Assembly: GCA_019155185.1 (NCBI GenBank)
Contig: CM032817.1
Coordinates: 1,725,129 to 1,789,128 of the forward strand
DNA from: Beaufortia kweichowensis
Lineage: Eukaryota; Chordata; Actinopteri; Cypriniformes; Gastromyzontidae
Direction of reading: 5' to 3'
DNA length: 64,000 bases
The position numbers were made by a program, and so were the translations under genes. The notes beneath the pieces were generated by a model. The model ran no database searches and was not told where the DNA came from. It saw nothing but the letters and a program-made list of their open reading frames with translations. This document shows positions 12,301 to 25,033 of the stretch, one piece after another. How positions within the stretch are numbered: position 1 is the stretch's first letter; each line of letters begins with the position of its first letter.

Positions 12301-15300
12301 CCAAGACACAAGGGTCCATTTTTAGGCGAACTGTTCCTTTATATACGGAATAATTCCACGCCCTATTTATAATTAGTGTTCATAATCTAATCTAATTGGT
12401 TTACATTAACTGGTTTGGCTTTACGCTACAATGACTGGTGCATGCAGTGAATATGCATTTGAAGAGAAGCAGTTTTTCCCGTATTTTTCTTCCCACCCCC
12501 ACTCACCATGATGCAAAGCCCAGCACTTTGCTTTCTAAAAATAAACAGGCATGGGAGAGACACCCATATGGGTCCTGATTGTGATGTACTAGGCACCCTG
12601 CCGCCACACTTTCGCAGTGTTCCTCCTACACTGTCTCAAAGCCCACGCTAATTATTGATGGACAAACACACACACACAACATCTATTCACTGTTCGCACA
12701 TACTACACTCCAGCATCTTTATCTGTAAGTATATTTACTGGGTATTGTTGCGGCATTTGTCCTCGATGGGTTTTTGAAATGAAAAGAAACAGTTAAAAGT
12801 ATGTAGACCAACACACAGCCTTTAAACAGATTGACTGCTTATCCCAGTATTACCGTTTACTTGGAAGGACACGCAAGTCTGCACACATAGTAACATTTGA
12901 TGTGTTTATCAGTTGTATACGGAGTGTTTTGATGCCAATCCTTTTGTCCTCGATGATGTCACACATGACTTGACTTCAAACTTTCAACCTATTCCTGTAG
13001 CTAAATTGGTAGAGCATTGTCGTTTCTGTGTTTCTTTTGTAATTTGTAAAAACTGCATATAACGTGCAGTCTGTAGATTGTAGCATTGTGCACACACGTG
13101 TAGTGTTTCTTTACAAAATGACATTGGCAACTACTGGCCTGAGATGCACAATAACACATTTTCACACCAACGCTGGCCAGAGCTCACAACAGGAAGTATC
13201 ACAATATGTTTTTTGTATTCATTCAAAATGTTTTGTTTTGTGTATTTAAACAAAATAAAGTAAATCAGAATTAAAAAAGGCAAACTATGTTATAATATTA
13301 TCACAGTATGTCACCACAATATTTTGAAAATTGTGTGGTTTTATGTTTATTTAAAGCAATTAAATAAACAGTATTTGAATAAAACCGTATATGTGTGAAG
13401 GTATATCAGAATAGGTCTAGAGATTAAAGTTGTGGGTCAGAGTACCAAATGAGCTTTACATTTTCTTTATCTTACCTTCTTCTTTGTTGCTTTTTTTTTT
13501 TTTTTTAATTATATGTTTATTTATTACTAGTTTTTTAACCTTTACACAACCATTCACGACATCTGAGCACTTGCTCTTAACCCCCCACAACTTCCCGTTG
13601 TGGCTGTTTTGTATAAGAGACGAAAGAAAATGGTCATCTGTGATCTGCAATGCAGATGTAGATGAAGCGCCTTTGACACGGGAGCTTTTTATTGATTCAC
13701 CCTTTGATGAAGCATCTCAGTTTTGAGTGAACCTTGATCTTTTTCAAGCAAACCTTGATCATCAAAAGAAACAAATGGAAATCCATTGTGTGTGCGTGTG
13801 TGTTCGTGTCTTTATTGCTTTGAGCCACTTGTGTAAATGGCACTGTTTTTGTGTTGCTAGGATACACCATTGAAGCTTCCACTAAAAAAGTGTTCGGTCG
13901 TGGGCAATGGTGGGGTCCTAAAACACAGCAACTGTGGAAAAGAAATTGACCAGGCCGACTTTATCATGAGGTGAGATGGACATTCAGAATATTACTTGTT
14001 GACAGTATTTGAATGTGCTCTAAGATGTTTCTGTAGTGCCTTAATTCTCAATGTGTTGTTCGGGTATTATGTATTGTTTACACAGGTCAGTCAAAATGCA
14101 GTTTTTAGAAAAAAAAATACAAGACCAAAATACAAAGACTATATGATGGTTTAATGATATATCAATAAGCAAACCCCAGGCAATTTGTTGTTTAAGATCA
14201 TTTTAGAAACTGCATAGCAACACCTTGGCAACCACATAGCAACGTGCTAAAACCTTTTAAAAACATCTTAGCAACACCCTGGCAAGCACCCTAAATTTCC
14301 CTTTCCTGTTTCTGTTTGTGTTTCCTCTCACCTAATCTCTTAATCTCCTGTGATTCCAGATGTAACCTTCCTCCTTTGTCCAAAGAGTACACTGCTGACG
14401 TAGGCACCAGAACACACCTGGTGACGGCCAATCCAAGCATCATTGAAAAGAGGTACGTCTACTTTTCCTTACTTACATTTTGCTCTCATTTTTGTTTTTT
14501 TGTGGTTTATACAATTCATTATTTGGCCATTTTGTCCTGCTAAAAAGTTAAAGCTGGTTTAAGGGTATTAGAGCTTGGTTAGGTAGCCAGTTTAAGAAGG
14601 GTTTTGAGCACTTTTTAGCCATTTAGAATGAGAAATCATTTCAGGATCAGCTTAAAGTGGCTTTCAAGGGACCTTATTTACCAAATTAACATAATTCTGC
14701 GAGTATCATTTATTATAAGTGTAATAAGGTGTGCAGATATAATTGCATTAATCAAACCACATTGTTTTTTGAATTGGTAGTTAATGTGTGACTTAATAAT
14801 GTCATTCAGAAGTATACTTTCCTCTTTTTTGTTGTGGTTTAAAAGCATTAAAAATAAAAATACCATCTGTTGTCAGACATAAAGCACTTGAACATGTGAC
14901 TTAAAGAAATTGTAAGTATATTTTGGTGGTTTCAGGGTTGATGGTTGGCCACATTATTTAGGGAAGTAAAAACAGGAGGGCCAGAAATAGAAAAGAGGAT
15001 TTGAAACCCTAAAAACAGATGATTCCTCATCTGGAGAAGGCAAGGAGACAATATTGACCTTTTGTGGTAGAAAATAAAAGTATTATTTATTTTATGTTTA
15101 ATTTATTATTTAAAATTACATAGGATTTTCATTTTTAAAAATGGTAAAAAATGAAATATTATTTATAATATATTAAAAATGTCCTGTGTTGCAAAAGTGA
15201 CTAATAAACCATTTTGTATCATATTTTATATTATTTATATATATTTATATATTACCATTTTATAGTGTTTTTTACAGGAAGCATGGCTACAAATTGTCAT

Positions 15301-15829
15301 TAATATTGAATCGTTGTTTTACTTTTTACCAATCAGCTATCAGAACCTGCTTGGGTCCCGCAAAACCTTTGTAGAGAGCATGAAAGTGTACGGTTCCAGC
15401 TACATCTACATGCCGGCGTTCTCCATGAAGCCCGGCACCGACCTCTCGCTCCGTGCATACCACACCCTCGCAGACTTCGCCTCCAACCAGACCGTCATCT
15501 TCGCCAACCCAGACTTCCTCAAAAACGTCGGCCGTTTCTGGAAAGCTCGCGACGTCCACGGCAAACGCCTGTCAACGGGGCTGTTCCTGGTGAGCCTCGC
15601 GCTCGGCTTGTGCGAAGAGGTGACCGCCTACGGATTCTGGCCGTTTTCCGTAGGGCTGGACAAGCAACCGGTCAGCCACCACTATTATGACAACATTCTC
15701 CCTTCCTCTGGATTTCATGCTATGCCCGAGGAGTTCCGGCAGCTGTGGCAATTGCACAAGAGCGGCACGCTGCGTATGCGCATAGGTCATTGTGAAAAGG
15801 CGGGGGAGGAGCAGAAGAGAGGAAAATAG
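9334..15829 (+). CDS. st8sia1: Alpha-2,8-sialyltransferase 1 (GD3 synthase), complete CDS
   Basis: Golgi type II enzyme that moves sialic acid from CMP-Neu5Ac onto ganglioside GM3 to make GD3. Exons 9334-9512, 10493-10637, 13861-13970, 14360-14452 and 15337-15829 join in frame to 339 residues (human about 356). A short cytoplasmic tail is followed by a membrane anchor at about residues 12-30 (LGVLALCWLYIFPLYR). The large sialyl motif starts at Cys119 (CSVVGNGGVL), the small motif is at about 253-279 (RLSTGLFLVSLALGLCEEV), motif III is HHYYDN at 290-295 and motif VS has His303 (HAMPEE). N-glycosylation sequons occur at Asn52, Asn100 and Asn226. WYDGEF, RCNLPPLS and TANPSII match ST8SIA1 better than other ST8SIA members. 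ATG 9334 is followed at once by another in-frame ATG (9337); either may serve. Introns total about 5.5 kb and carry only repeats. Confidence 0.95.
11165..11290 (+). mobile_element. Degraded LINE 3'-end relic in st8sia1 intron 2
   Basis: The stretch contains catccatccaatcttttctg, ggggccgcaggaagtgct and ggacaggtgcccagtccatt. These resemble the 3' ends of common fish LINEs with ATCC-type tails (consensus from memory). No coding potential remains. Confidence 0.45.
12985..13022 (+). mobile_element. Possible tRNA-derived SINE head in st8sia1 intron 2
   Basis: The sequence cctgtagctaaattggtaga with gcatt following resembles a tRNA A-box region (TAGCTCAATTGGTAGAGCAT type). A weak B-box-like piece (ttgtgggtcagagtacc) occurs at 13431-13447. 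The two are 400 bp apart, so this is at best a broken SINE. Confidence 0.35.
14203..14292 (+). repeat. Tandem 'gcaaca-ccttggcaa' minisatellite-like repeat, st8sia1 intron 4 side
   Basis: Units such as catagcaacaccttggcaac, cacatagcaacgtgctaa and cttagcaacaccctggcaag follow one another for about 90 bp just before exon 4. This is a widespread cyprinid-type simple repeat, by memory of similar fish sequence. Confidence 0.6.
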
Positions 15830-16511
15830 AAGTGGAAGCGTTGCCAGGGGCAACTCCCTTTATTCCCACAGGAATAGGATGGCCATCTTTTCCTGTGATT
15901 AGCATGAGAATACTGTGAGTTAATGGTGACGCCCCACCCCCAAAGCTGGGCTTCTTTCTTCAGTGTCTCACTGCTTGACCCCCGTGTACGTACCCACATC
16001 AGCCTTAACCGCAGCTGACACAATCTTCCCGTTATTGCCAAGGGACTGACCTGCATGTATACCCATCCTCATGTATCAGCTCAGCTTGATGTGTCTTTCA
16101 GGTAGTGGGGATTCAGGTGTCACGTGACCTATTAAAACTGCATCCATCAGCAGTTGTAAAATTGTTACAGTGGGAAATTGAAAAACGAGAGCAATGCTCT
16201 TGTATTTTTTGTGTATTTTATTCTTAAGCACTGTTTTTTTAATTTTTTGTGGTTGACAAATGAGGAATAATATTTTTTTAGCCTGGATACGGTAATTTCA
16301 GTTGGGCATTGAATGTAAACAGCGTACAGCTATAATTGAATCATTTGTGGCATCATGTGAAGATGACATCTGAAGGCTGCGGTTTATGTATCGTTGTTAA
16401 TAATTTTATTTATTTTTTATATTCAGTGAATAGTGACGCATACTGTGAAACGCATCAGTGACATCATTCATCACTCGTCAACCTATTTTATGAATGAAAC
16501 ATTTGGAAGGT

Positions 16512-16640
16512 CGTACACATTTACATTAATGCATTTCACAGATGCTTATCAGAAGTGACTCGTTTTTATCAGTACGATTACTGGGATTGAACCCACAAGT
16601 TTTGGTTGCAAGCGCCATGCTTTTAAGTTGGAATAAGACT
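16512..16640 (-). mobile_element. tRNA-derived SINE remnant in the st8sia1 3' UTR
   Basis: Read on the minus strand it has a Pol III B-box-like gtgggttcaatcccag, then gtcacttctgataagcatct and a tail aaatgcattaatgtaaatgt. The tail matches the shared fish SINE end (ggataaaagc-tctgc-aaatg). An A box is not clear, so the 5' part is decayed. Confidence 0.6.
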
Positions 16641-18615
16641 TTCCGTGCCAGTGTGATTGCCTTCTCGACAGCCATTTTTGGTGTTTGTATGTGATTCGAG
16701 AAACCGTTATATGAAGATATAACGGTAAAGTGAGACCTTGCGACAAGGTTGAAGGGGCCAATCATACAAGACTTTTCTTGCCTGCTAAGGTGCTGGACAC
16801 CTGGTTCATGTAAATAGCCAATCACTGATTTCGTTACTGTTTCCATTAGCATTGTTGTGTTTTCTGAATGTAACGGTGGCCATTTTAGTTGTCTGCCTTG
16901 TAATTTGCTTTCTTGACTTGTAAGATTTTTTTGTTTAATTGCAACACAGGAAATTAGATCTTTTAGGTGCTAGATGTAATATATTCACCATAGCTTAGTA
17001 ATAATGTTGAGAAGTGCCAGAAACAAACACTACGCAGGTACTGGAATGTAAATTGTTGGCTAGTGCGTTGCAATTATGCAGTCCTGTTTTATGTATTGTG
17101 AAAATTTCAGATTATAAAGTTACCTTTACATATCTGTGCCAGTAAACCAGTTGTATTATTCAAGTAGCTGTTGATCCGCCATGGAAGTAGTTGACTGTAA
17201 AGGGAAAACTGACTGTTAAAATTTGCATATGTGTTGCGTTATAATTTCCATTCTGACATTTGCTTAGACACATGATGCTCGAACAGTTTGTATTTACGTA
17301 CTTGTGTAGTGTATGTTTCAGGCAATTATGTATTTAATTTAATAAGTCCCATGTTGTGATTTGTGCCATTTTTTTCATGCAATGACTACTACATTTACAT
17401 TTCATTGAAATTTATTCGGGTGAATCTCTCAAAAGCATGTGCAGGTCACATTCAAACCTAAAATCAAGTTTAAAGTGAATGTTTTACATAAACATTTTTC
17501 TTGACAGCCACAAAATTCTCATTACCTCAACATCCGGATGTTGCTTTTCTCTTTATCTTCTCGCTGTACAGTATTTTTTAAGATTGTATACATTTAAGGG
17601 AGTACCATGATGTGTTCTTTACAATCTAAATAATACAGTGTTATTATTTATGTTTTTTATTATGGTAATGAGAATTGTGGTAAGGGAATGTGCTCAGTTG
17701 TCATGATACAACGCAAAAAGATATTATTGGTCCCTTAAAGGAAAATTTGATCCAGACATGTTTTACCAGGTTTCATGAGATTCACTGCAATTCTTAAAGA
17801 GCAAAAAGCGTGCACTCGCAGGTGCCGCGATTATTTCCAAAAAATCACATTTTCACACTTGAGCAGATGCGTGCCTTTCTGACAAGAAACAAACAAAAAA
17901 GGCTAAGGACAAAGACAAGTTTTAACTAAAGTAATTTATTTTTCTGTACCCATAAACGTTTAACCTCACATTGGTTTTATTAAGGCTTTCAGTGACTTCT
18001 GATTTGTTACTACTTAGCGAATGAAATTTTGGTTGCGGGGGTTTCGAAAGTTAGCATGCGGTTAGAGAAGGACCAAGTTTTAACATTGCTTAAATGCCAG
18101 AAACCATATTTTTACTGTACACAAATCTAGGGAAAGTGTTCAGTGTAGGAGCTGGCATTTTATCTTTATTTATTTGCACTTTTGTGCTATTCAGTATTGT
18201 GAATGAGTGAGGTCGTAGTTTATAGGCATGCATGACTGTGATATGTAATTGGTTTTTAAATGAATTTTGAGTAATAAACTCACAAACTGTTATGTATTTT
18301 TAAGTTTTGCATTTTTAAGTTTTGCTGAAACTGAGCTTACCTCAAATGTATTATACAACTCTATCAGTAAAGCTCACAGGAGCTTGAATCTTGGGTAATT
18401 AAGAATGTTTTACTCCAAAAAGCTGTAAATGTGTCCTATTACTTCGATTTTCTTTGCTCAAGAGGTTGGGTGATAGATTTACTTGAGCGCATGTCACAAT
18501 CTACTAACTAACAGTAAACAGGAACAGGGCTGAACGTTGTTTCTGTACCAGCTGGGTTATGCCAATTATGAATAAAAAGAAAATTTTGTGTTAAAAGTGA
18601 ACAAAACTTTGAAAT

Positions 18616-18621
18616 AATAAA
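18616..18621 (+). terminator. st8sia1: Candidate polyadenylation signal of st8sia1
   Basis: AATAAA followed within 40 bases by a G/T-rich downstream element. Chosen over other hexamers only because of the downstream context. Confidence 0.35.
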
Positions 18622-19678
18622 GAAGACCAGTGTCAACTAATCTGCTGCTGTACGTGTAGTGTGAATTGTAATTATGAATGGCATTAAATTTGTTTGAAGT
18701 ATGTAGCTTTGTGTGTTTTTATCTGAAATCGTATTTTCTTTCATCCATATTCTTTAACAGTCTATGAATTATAGTGTGTCTAAATGGCCATATTGGTGGT
18801 ATTCCATTTTAAATGCATTCATTTCCTGTCTGATACATTTTTAATGTCGCAGCCCAGCTGTCTCTTTGGAGATGGCCAAACGCCAGGGGACTTATTTTAT
18901 TGATCAAAGGTGTTTTATGTTAAACGGGGTTAAAAGAGAAACGAGGAATATAGAAGGAAGAGAAAATAAATGTTTTAAGCAATAAGGTACTGGAACTAAA
19001 TGTTATAAATAAAAAAACAGAAATGAAATAATTCTCTGGATTAATTTAAAAGTAAAAAGAATTTGTTATGAATTTTTTTGGAATGCAGGTAAAGTATAAT
19101 AGCATCGATGTTTGTGTGCTGTTTCACATTTAAAATGTGCGGACCCTTTAAATTTTGTCTTTCACTATTTTATTATTCATCAGCTAGAACTACATTTTTC
19201 TGAAAATGATCAGATGTGTTCTTCTGCATCTGACTACTTTTGTAAATTAAAAACTTTTGTTGGTTTATTCAGCATTTACATATCACATATACAGTTGCCT
19301 ATACATGGTCTTCAGTCCTACATATATCAGTCTAAATACTCGATTCTGACTGGTTGGAAGCAACCGTTCAATGCACAGGTAGTTCCAGTCAGTTTGATCA
19401 CCTTGCTAAATTAATGCGTATAAACATTAGTAATAAGTGTAATTATATCACACACACGCGCACAGAGTCACGCTGCCTGTGCGCACAGAAACGAACTGTT
19501 GTTGTCAACCTTGCCCTGCGACTTTCATTCATTATTAACTTTATTACAAACATTAAAAAAGCACTAGATTAGATTAGATTTTTTTCTACAACGAGGGGAT
19601 AACATCGCTGTTTTTGACCTGTGGGAATCGCAGCTGCACTACAGAGAGACGCGCACAGTGCACCGGTAATTCACACAC

Positions 19679-19681
<3 letters not shown>

Positions 19682-19761
<80 letters not shown>
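19682..19761 (+). repeat. (CT)n microsatellite, 80 bp
   Basis: Uninterrupted tc/ct dinucleotides. It follows a CpG-containing stretch (19453-19680) with cacacacgcgcacagag. The flanking sequence after it has a tandem aaagagccggaa duplication (19779-19804). Confidence 0.95.
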
Positions 19762-19762
<1 letters not shown>

Positions 19763-20291
19763 ATTTAAACAAATGCTAAAGAGCCGGAACTAAAGAGCCG
19801 GAAAGGACGAAAATAATCGTCATTTTTACCCGTCCGTCTAACAGTTGCACTGTAAACATCACTTACAGCTTTTTCTTGCTTTTAACTTGACATGAACATG
19901 GTATTTATCGGAATAGTCGATGTCTTTCTGTTGATTTTATTCCATTCCTTTAGCAGATGCTCATTTTTAGTCTGCAGTAATAGTTATCTACAGTATTTAT
20001 ACTGGTGTGGGTGTTTAGGTTGGAGGTTTTTCTGCTGTGCTGTGGCTCATGTGGGCTGTGAAATAATAGAAATGCTGATTAGTAGAGGCAATCTAAAACG
20101 CAATTTCAGAAATTTCATTTTCAGACCCTAAAAGGCAATATTATTGGCAAACCATGCAACCGCATTTTTGTGTTCACAAACACCCACCCCCACACGGCAA
20201 TGCAGGCTTAGCATCACACAAATGTTCCAGAAAAACATTTATAAAACAAACAGTACTTAGAAATTAAAATGTATCATTTATATAAACGACA

Positions 20292-20425
20292 TGTGTGACC
20301 CTGTCTGTGAGAACCCAGCTAAAGTATTTTTTTTTTTTTGTGATTTTACTGTTTACTACATAAAATCATTTTACATGTAAAGAACATTCTGTGAAAATAT
20401 AACATTGATATCTTTGAAAATGTTA
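20292..20425 (+). mobile_element. End of a TIR element (tgtgaccctg family)
   Basis: It starts tgtgtgaccctgtctgtgag with aacccagctaaag following, which matches the complement of the end of the element at 44250-44470 (ggttttcacaggcagggtca). It continues into the same tcacagaat/gttc core in the opposite order (aacattctgtgaaaatataa). Likely a decayed, rearranged copy. Confidence 0.55.
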
Positions 20426-21719
20426 TAGAAAAACCATGTGAATGACTGTAGCGAATAAACATTTTTATGTTTAGCATTGATATGCTCAGATCCAACACTT
20501 TCCACTGTCACTAATAGCAGGGAACGACCAGCAAATTACATTACACCCTTTTAAATACATTTTTCAACTCAATTTCTGGGCCAGGACTTTTCATTTGGCA
20601 TCCCGCTACCCACATTTGGCCTATTAATCACTTTTATGAAGCCCTTTAATTGATTTTAATGAAAGTGTGGTCCAGCCTGGACCACACTGATCCATTAGAG
20701 AGCTAGGCACTCAGCGATCTCAGCTATGTGCAGTCTGTATCCGGACCGTGTGTGTGTATATATATATAGTCTAGGCTAGCAGTTATCTCATTGTCAAGCT
20801 CAGATTTATTTATAAACAGGAAAATAACATTAACAATAACAATAACATTTATGCAAACTTAGTAAAAGCATGGTAAAAGGTAAGGTAAAGTAAATCTGTT
20901 ATTTTTTATTTATACATTTATTTAACCTGATAACTGTCACTGCACATATTGAGAATACACATGAAAATGCTTTTAAATATTTAAAATCTATTTATTCCTA
21001 GATTTTTCTATCAATATAAAGTTTTTTTTATTCAACTATGAAATATTGAATTGAATAGTGGAGTAACTTAATAAAACGTGTTCCACCTGGTTCGAGGCCT
21101 GACTATTATATACTGTGGCAATAATCTATAATTAGCAAACATGAATGAATTTAAAAGATGAAAAAGCACAAATTATACAAGATCTGTGGGACTGCAAAGC
21201 TGATTGAAAAGTGTGGGCCACACACGTTTCTTAAAAATCAAATTCCTGGTGGCACCAACCCATTCATCTTCATAATACTGTCCTGAGTTTACCTTCCTCT
21301 CCAGTCTTAATAGAAATACTGGTAAATAAGACTTAAGATTCAAGCTAAATCCCCCTGCACCATCTCCCCCTTGGCCCTTTGAAAAACACAATTTAGTCTG
21401 TGTTCTCTTAATCAGGTCACAAGCCATTATAGAGTCACTCTAGAATAAAAGAGTTGATACATCCTTAGGCTAGCCATACATCTCTACAACAATTGTCCTT
21501 TGTGTTTAATTACAATGACCAGAGTTAAGCAGTTTAAGAGTCAATTTGCTTAAACAAAAACATCCAAATTCACTCATTAACAGAAAATAGATTTTTGTCC
21601 TTTTATAATTCCATTCAGTGCTATAGCGGGGCAATTTCTAAAAAGCCTATTTAGCTGTTCTCTTATTTTAGAAATGACATTAGGTATCGGACACAGCTGC
21701 CGGGCCAGGTGTTTGCGGG

Positions 21720-21990
21720 ATAGTTCGGCTAAAAATGAAAATGCTGTCATTATTTACTATCTTTATGTTCCTTTAAATGACTTCTGCTGAACACAAAATT
21801 GAATGTTAGGGAAAATCAGCCTCACGGTGACTGAGGCTGATTTTCCCTAACATTCAATTTTGTGTTCAGTTTTTCAGGAAAAATGAGTGTTTCTGTCTAA
21901 CTTCTGTTTCCGTGTTCCACAGAACAAAATAAAGACAAAATAGAGCAACACGAAGGTGTAAATGATGACAGTATTTGCATTTTGTGTGAT
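21720..21990. mobile_element. Palindromic non-autonomous element with a perfect 38-bp hairpin
   Basis: The left flank (gggatagttcggctaaaaat) and right flank (gtgttccacagaacaaaata ... aatgatgacagtatt) match the widespread fish element whose relative lies at 61142-61440. The core is a perfect inverted repeat: 21787-21824 pairs with 21832-21869 around the 7-base loop cggtgac. Confidence 0.7.
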
Positions 21991-22599
21991 CTACTTACGA
22001 CTAAATGGCCCCAAAATATTATACCAATATTTTTTATGTATAATATAAAAATTTAATAGTTTTAGAAAACAGCATAAAGTAAATGATGTTTATTTAAATT
22101 TGCAAGGAGGTGTGTGTGAGGGTTAGGGCTGAGAGTTATACAATATGCAGTTTGTACAGTATAAAAGTCAATATGTCTATGGAAAGTCCCCAGAATTCTG
22201 CTGCAATAAGGTCACAATAACTCTCATTTTCCACTCTTTCATCACACATTAAAATTCTGACATAATGCTTTATATATTCCACAACAAATTTTCATCCACT
22301 CACGCTCATGTGATTGCCTATAAACATTACTTAAGCATGTGAATCCACTAACATTTAACTTACAAAGTGTTCTGTTTAGAAATTGCAAAGAAATGAAGAC
22401 AAAATGTGTTATTGTATACTTGTTAGACTATTTTTGTATATTATTAGCAATCAGCTCAATTAAAAAGAGATGTTCTTATCTTGTCTCCTACAAAAATAGC
22501 TAAGCTGGCCTATAATAATAATTGTATAATCCATAGTACTATTGGCATTTGGAAGTAGATTAAATCAAAATTTGCAATAAAGTCTTTATCTTTCCTCTT

Positions 22600-23720
22600 A
22601 CCAATTGGAGGGAACCCCTCATTTACTCCTTCTACTATGGACTCTGCTTTCAAAAAGTGGAGAGTCTTGGGCATTCAAACTATTGGTGATCTATTTATTG
22701 ATGGGTCTTTTGCCTCCTTTAGTCAACTGCAGGCAAAATACGGTTTGCATAAAAAAAAAATGTTTTCGATATTTGCAGCTCAGGGATTATGTAAGACAGC
22801 ATTTGCCTTGTCTTAATGAAGCTGCTTCTGCGAAGCTTGATGAGTTCTTAAAGCTTGGAAATGGTGACTCAATGGTGAATCAAGTGACTAACTGATTTCT
22901 CTACTGTATAACTCACTGCTATCCACAACTTCACCTTCTACACAGGGTATAAGATCACAGTGGGAGCAGGAAGTAGGGGGGGAGATTAGTGACGAGCTAT
23001 GGGTTAATGCATTAGAGAATATTCATAAATGCTCCGTTAACTCTCGTCACTGCCTTATTCAATTTAAGATTATTCATCGACTCCACTACTCTAAATCAAA
23101 GCTGAATAGATTTTTTTCAGATGTTTCCCCAATATGTGATAAATGTCAGACAGAGGAAGCCACTCTCCTGCATAGTTATGCTCTCTGCTCCAAGTTAATT
23201 CCATTCTGGACTAATATTTTTCAGATTCTGTCAGAAATGTTGCAAGTTGAATTAGAGCCTGATCCACTTGTGGTGATATTTGGAATCTCAAACAACATCA
23301 CTTCTTTTCAAAAATCTCAACAACAGTTGTTGTCCTATGGGCTTATTATTGCAAAGAAACTAATACTAAAGTTTTGGAAGAACTCCAAAGTCCCTACTGT
23401 CAAATTGTGGTTTGATGAAATGGTAAGGTTATTACCATTATTATTAAGAATTCGTTTTTTTTGTTAAACAAGCTGGACCAATTTGATAAAATTTGGTTTC
23501 CCCTTCTCCATTACCTTGATAGCGTAGCTCGTGTAACTGTGTAACCCATTAATGTGATAAAAGTCCCTAGGGTGGTATGGGAATTGTTTTACTTTTTTTT
23601 TTTAATCTATTGTTATTTTATGTTTGTTTCTTTCTGATGTTTATAATAAGGAATCATAAAAGCTATGTATAATGATTGTTGAATTGTTGGATTCCCTAAT
23701 AAAAAGATTCTAAACACAAA
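22600..23720 (+). pseudogene. 3' end of an L1/Tx1-type LINE (C-terminal ORF2), decayed
   Basis: Pieces in different frames read as the C-terminal domain of fish L1 reverse-transcriptase proteins: YLQLRDYVRQHLPCL near 22775-22815, QWEQEVGGEISDELW near 22950-23005, CLIQFKIIHRLHYSKSKLNR near 23052-23110, CDKCQTEEATLLHS near 23138-23180, then LEPDPLVVIFGIS near 23255-23295 and KKLILKFWKNSKVPT. Frame changes and stops separate the pieces. The 3' end has a non-coding tail finishing aataaaaagattctaaacac near 23700-23720, as in L1 3' ends. It is 5'-truncated, as most L1 copies are. Confidence 0.8.
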
Positions 23721-24848
23721 AAGAGATGTTCTTGGGACACTGAGACGAAAAAATTCATCAAACAAAAAAGCAATAATTTATTCTACTTGGATCGGACAGC
23801 AAAATGTACACATGTTCAACTAGGTTGTAATCCGGACTGCAAAGTTTGAGAACCAATAGTCTACAACTAGACTTCTTAAACATCTATTTTCGAAACAAGC
23901 GCATGCTTAATTGATCCGCACACCCTCTCAGCCCGGAGGATTCCTGACCTTAATTTACCCAGAGCATTGGCACATACTCAAAAAACCACAAGTGATATTT
24001 GTGTCTCAGACTGCCAAGAGCCTGCAAGACTACAGACATCTTGCCAGCTAACTCAAAAAAACAAGTTGGTCACGCTGTCATTTCCTTTTGCCAAAATCGG
24101 AGCCTTTTCTATCAAAGCTACCCCTTCATGTGTTCATTATGTTAAAAATATTCTTTAAACAAAGACTGTTACTATCGCCACCGTGGATAACGCAGTGGTC
24201 TAAATGTTTTTGTCAAAACTTAGAATTGTTATCCAGTTTTTGTTAGAAGGTCAATGGCCTATCCCAAGGCTATGACACGATGCTTCACTGACTGTCTGCA
24301 ATTGCATAGTTGGCAAGGCCATTAACTTAGCAGAAAGTTTAGTTTTTTGGGTTAAGAGAAAATAAACTGCAAGGCCAAACCTTCAGACTCTGTACAGTAA
24401 ATTCTCACTGGAAAGCAGCCAGCTTTAGGTATTTCCTGAAGTTAAAGTGGTATTTTACAGCTGAGCAGTGTGGGCTAGTTTGTCATTGAAACAAACAGAA
24501 TCTGAAGATTTTTTTAGACATTTCTTAAAGCTGAGATACGTCAATAAAAACAACCCACTAATTACATGAATGTCCTCCACCCAGAGGCCACTGGGTGGAC
24601 CATTGCGATCTAGTCATCAGTCAGGCGGCCAGAAGTCAAAAGGATGCTAAAATAAGAAATCTTTGAGAAGACTTCAGATCCAGTTCAAGTGCAATGAACT
24701 TTCAGAACATCTAGATTAATATCCATCCTTGATCTATAAAAAGATGCACCTAAGAAGCAGGTGTCTCATTTTGGCCAGCCAGCTTAAAAAACTCTTCCTG
24801 ACAAATTCTACCTGATTTTATTCTACAACATCTGCCTTATGAAATCTT

Positions 24849-25033
24849 ATTATAAAACGGTTATTTCCTGTCCTCGATTCTGATTGGTCAATAGCTGTGT
24901 TTTATTCATGATAAAGCACAGCTATGAGCCTATGAGTGTGTCAGGGACTATTTGTTTAGATTTTTAGTGATTTTACTTCATGAAAGTTGCATTGATACAT
25001 AAATGTAGGCTTTAATATTTGCATTGTGTGGTT
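24849..25033 (-). mobile_element. MITE copy (ttataaaacggtta family)
   Basis: It begins ttataaaacggttatttcct and runs through tctgattggtcaatagctgt to ttgcattgtgtggtt. It is the reverse complement of the complete element at 42466-42711. The far terminal repeat is replaced by gaaagcag, so the copy is incomplete. Confidence 0.7.

Larger units (their letters stand above)
15830..18640 (+). other. st8sia1: Predicted long 3' UTR of st8sia1
   Basis: No coding exon follows the TAG at 15827-15829. The sequence is AT-rich with a SINE remnant at 16512-16640 and ends most plausibly at a polyadenylation signal AATAAA at 18616-18621, followed by a GT-rich stretch (gctgctgtacgtgtagtgtg). Nearer AATAAA-like hexamers exist, so shorter forms are possible. 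Confidence 0.45.

Noticed and set aside
12985..13022. A functional tRNA gene
   Set aside because: Only an A-box-like piece is present. The B box is far away and the cloverleaf cannot be completed.
15326..16056. Minus-strand frames opposite st8sia1 exon 5
   Set aside because: They are shadows of a GC-rich, codon-biased exon on the plus strand.
16526..16852. Minus-strand 108-codon frame in the st8sia1 3' UTR
   Set aside because: It overlaps a SINE remnant; no domain or splice support.
22605..23467. Possible novel genes in open frames of 96 and 76 codons
   Set aside because: They are consecutive frame-shifted pieces of an L1-type ORF2 C terminus.
24573..24599. Small hairpin CCACCCAG-CTGGGTGG as a regulatory site
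   Set aside because: An 8-bp stem alone in intergenic DNA is expected by chance at this scale.
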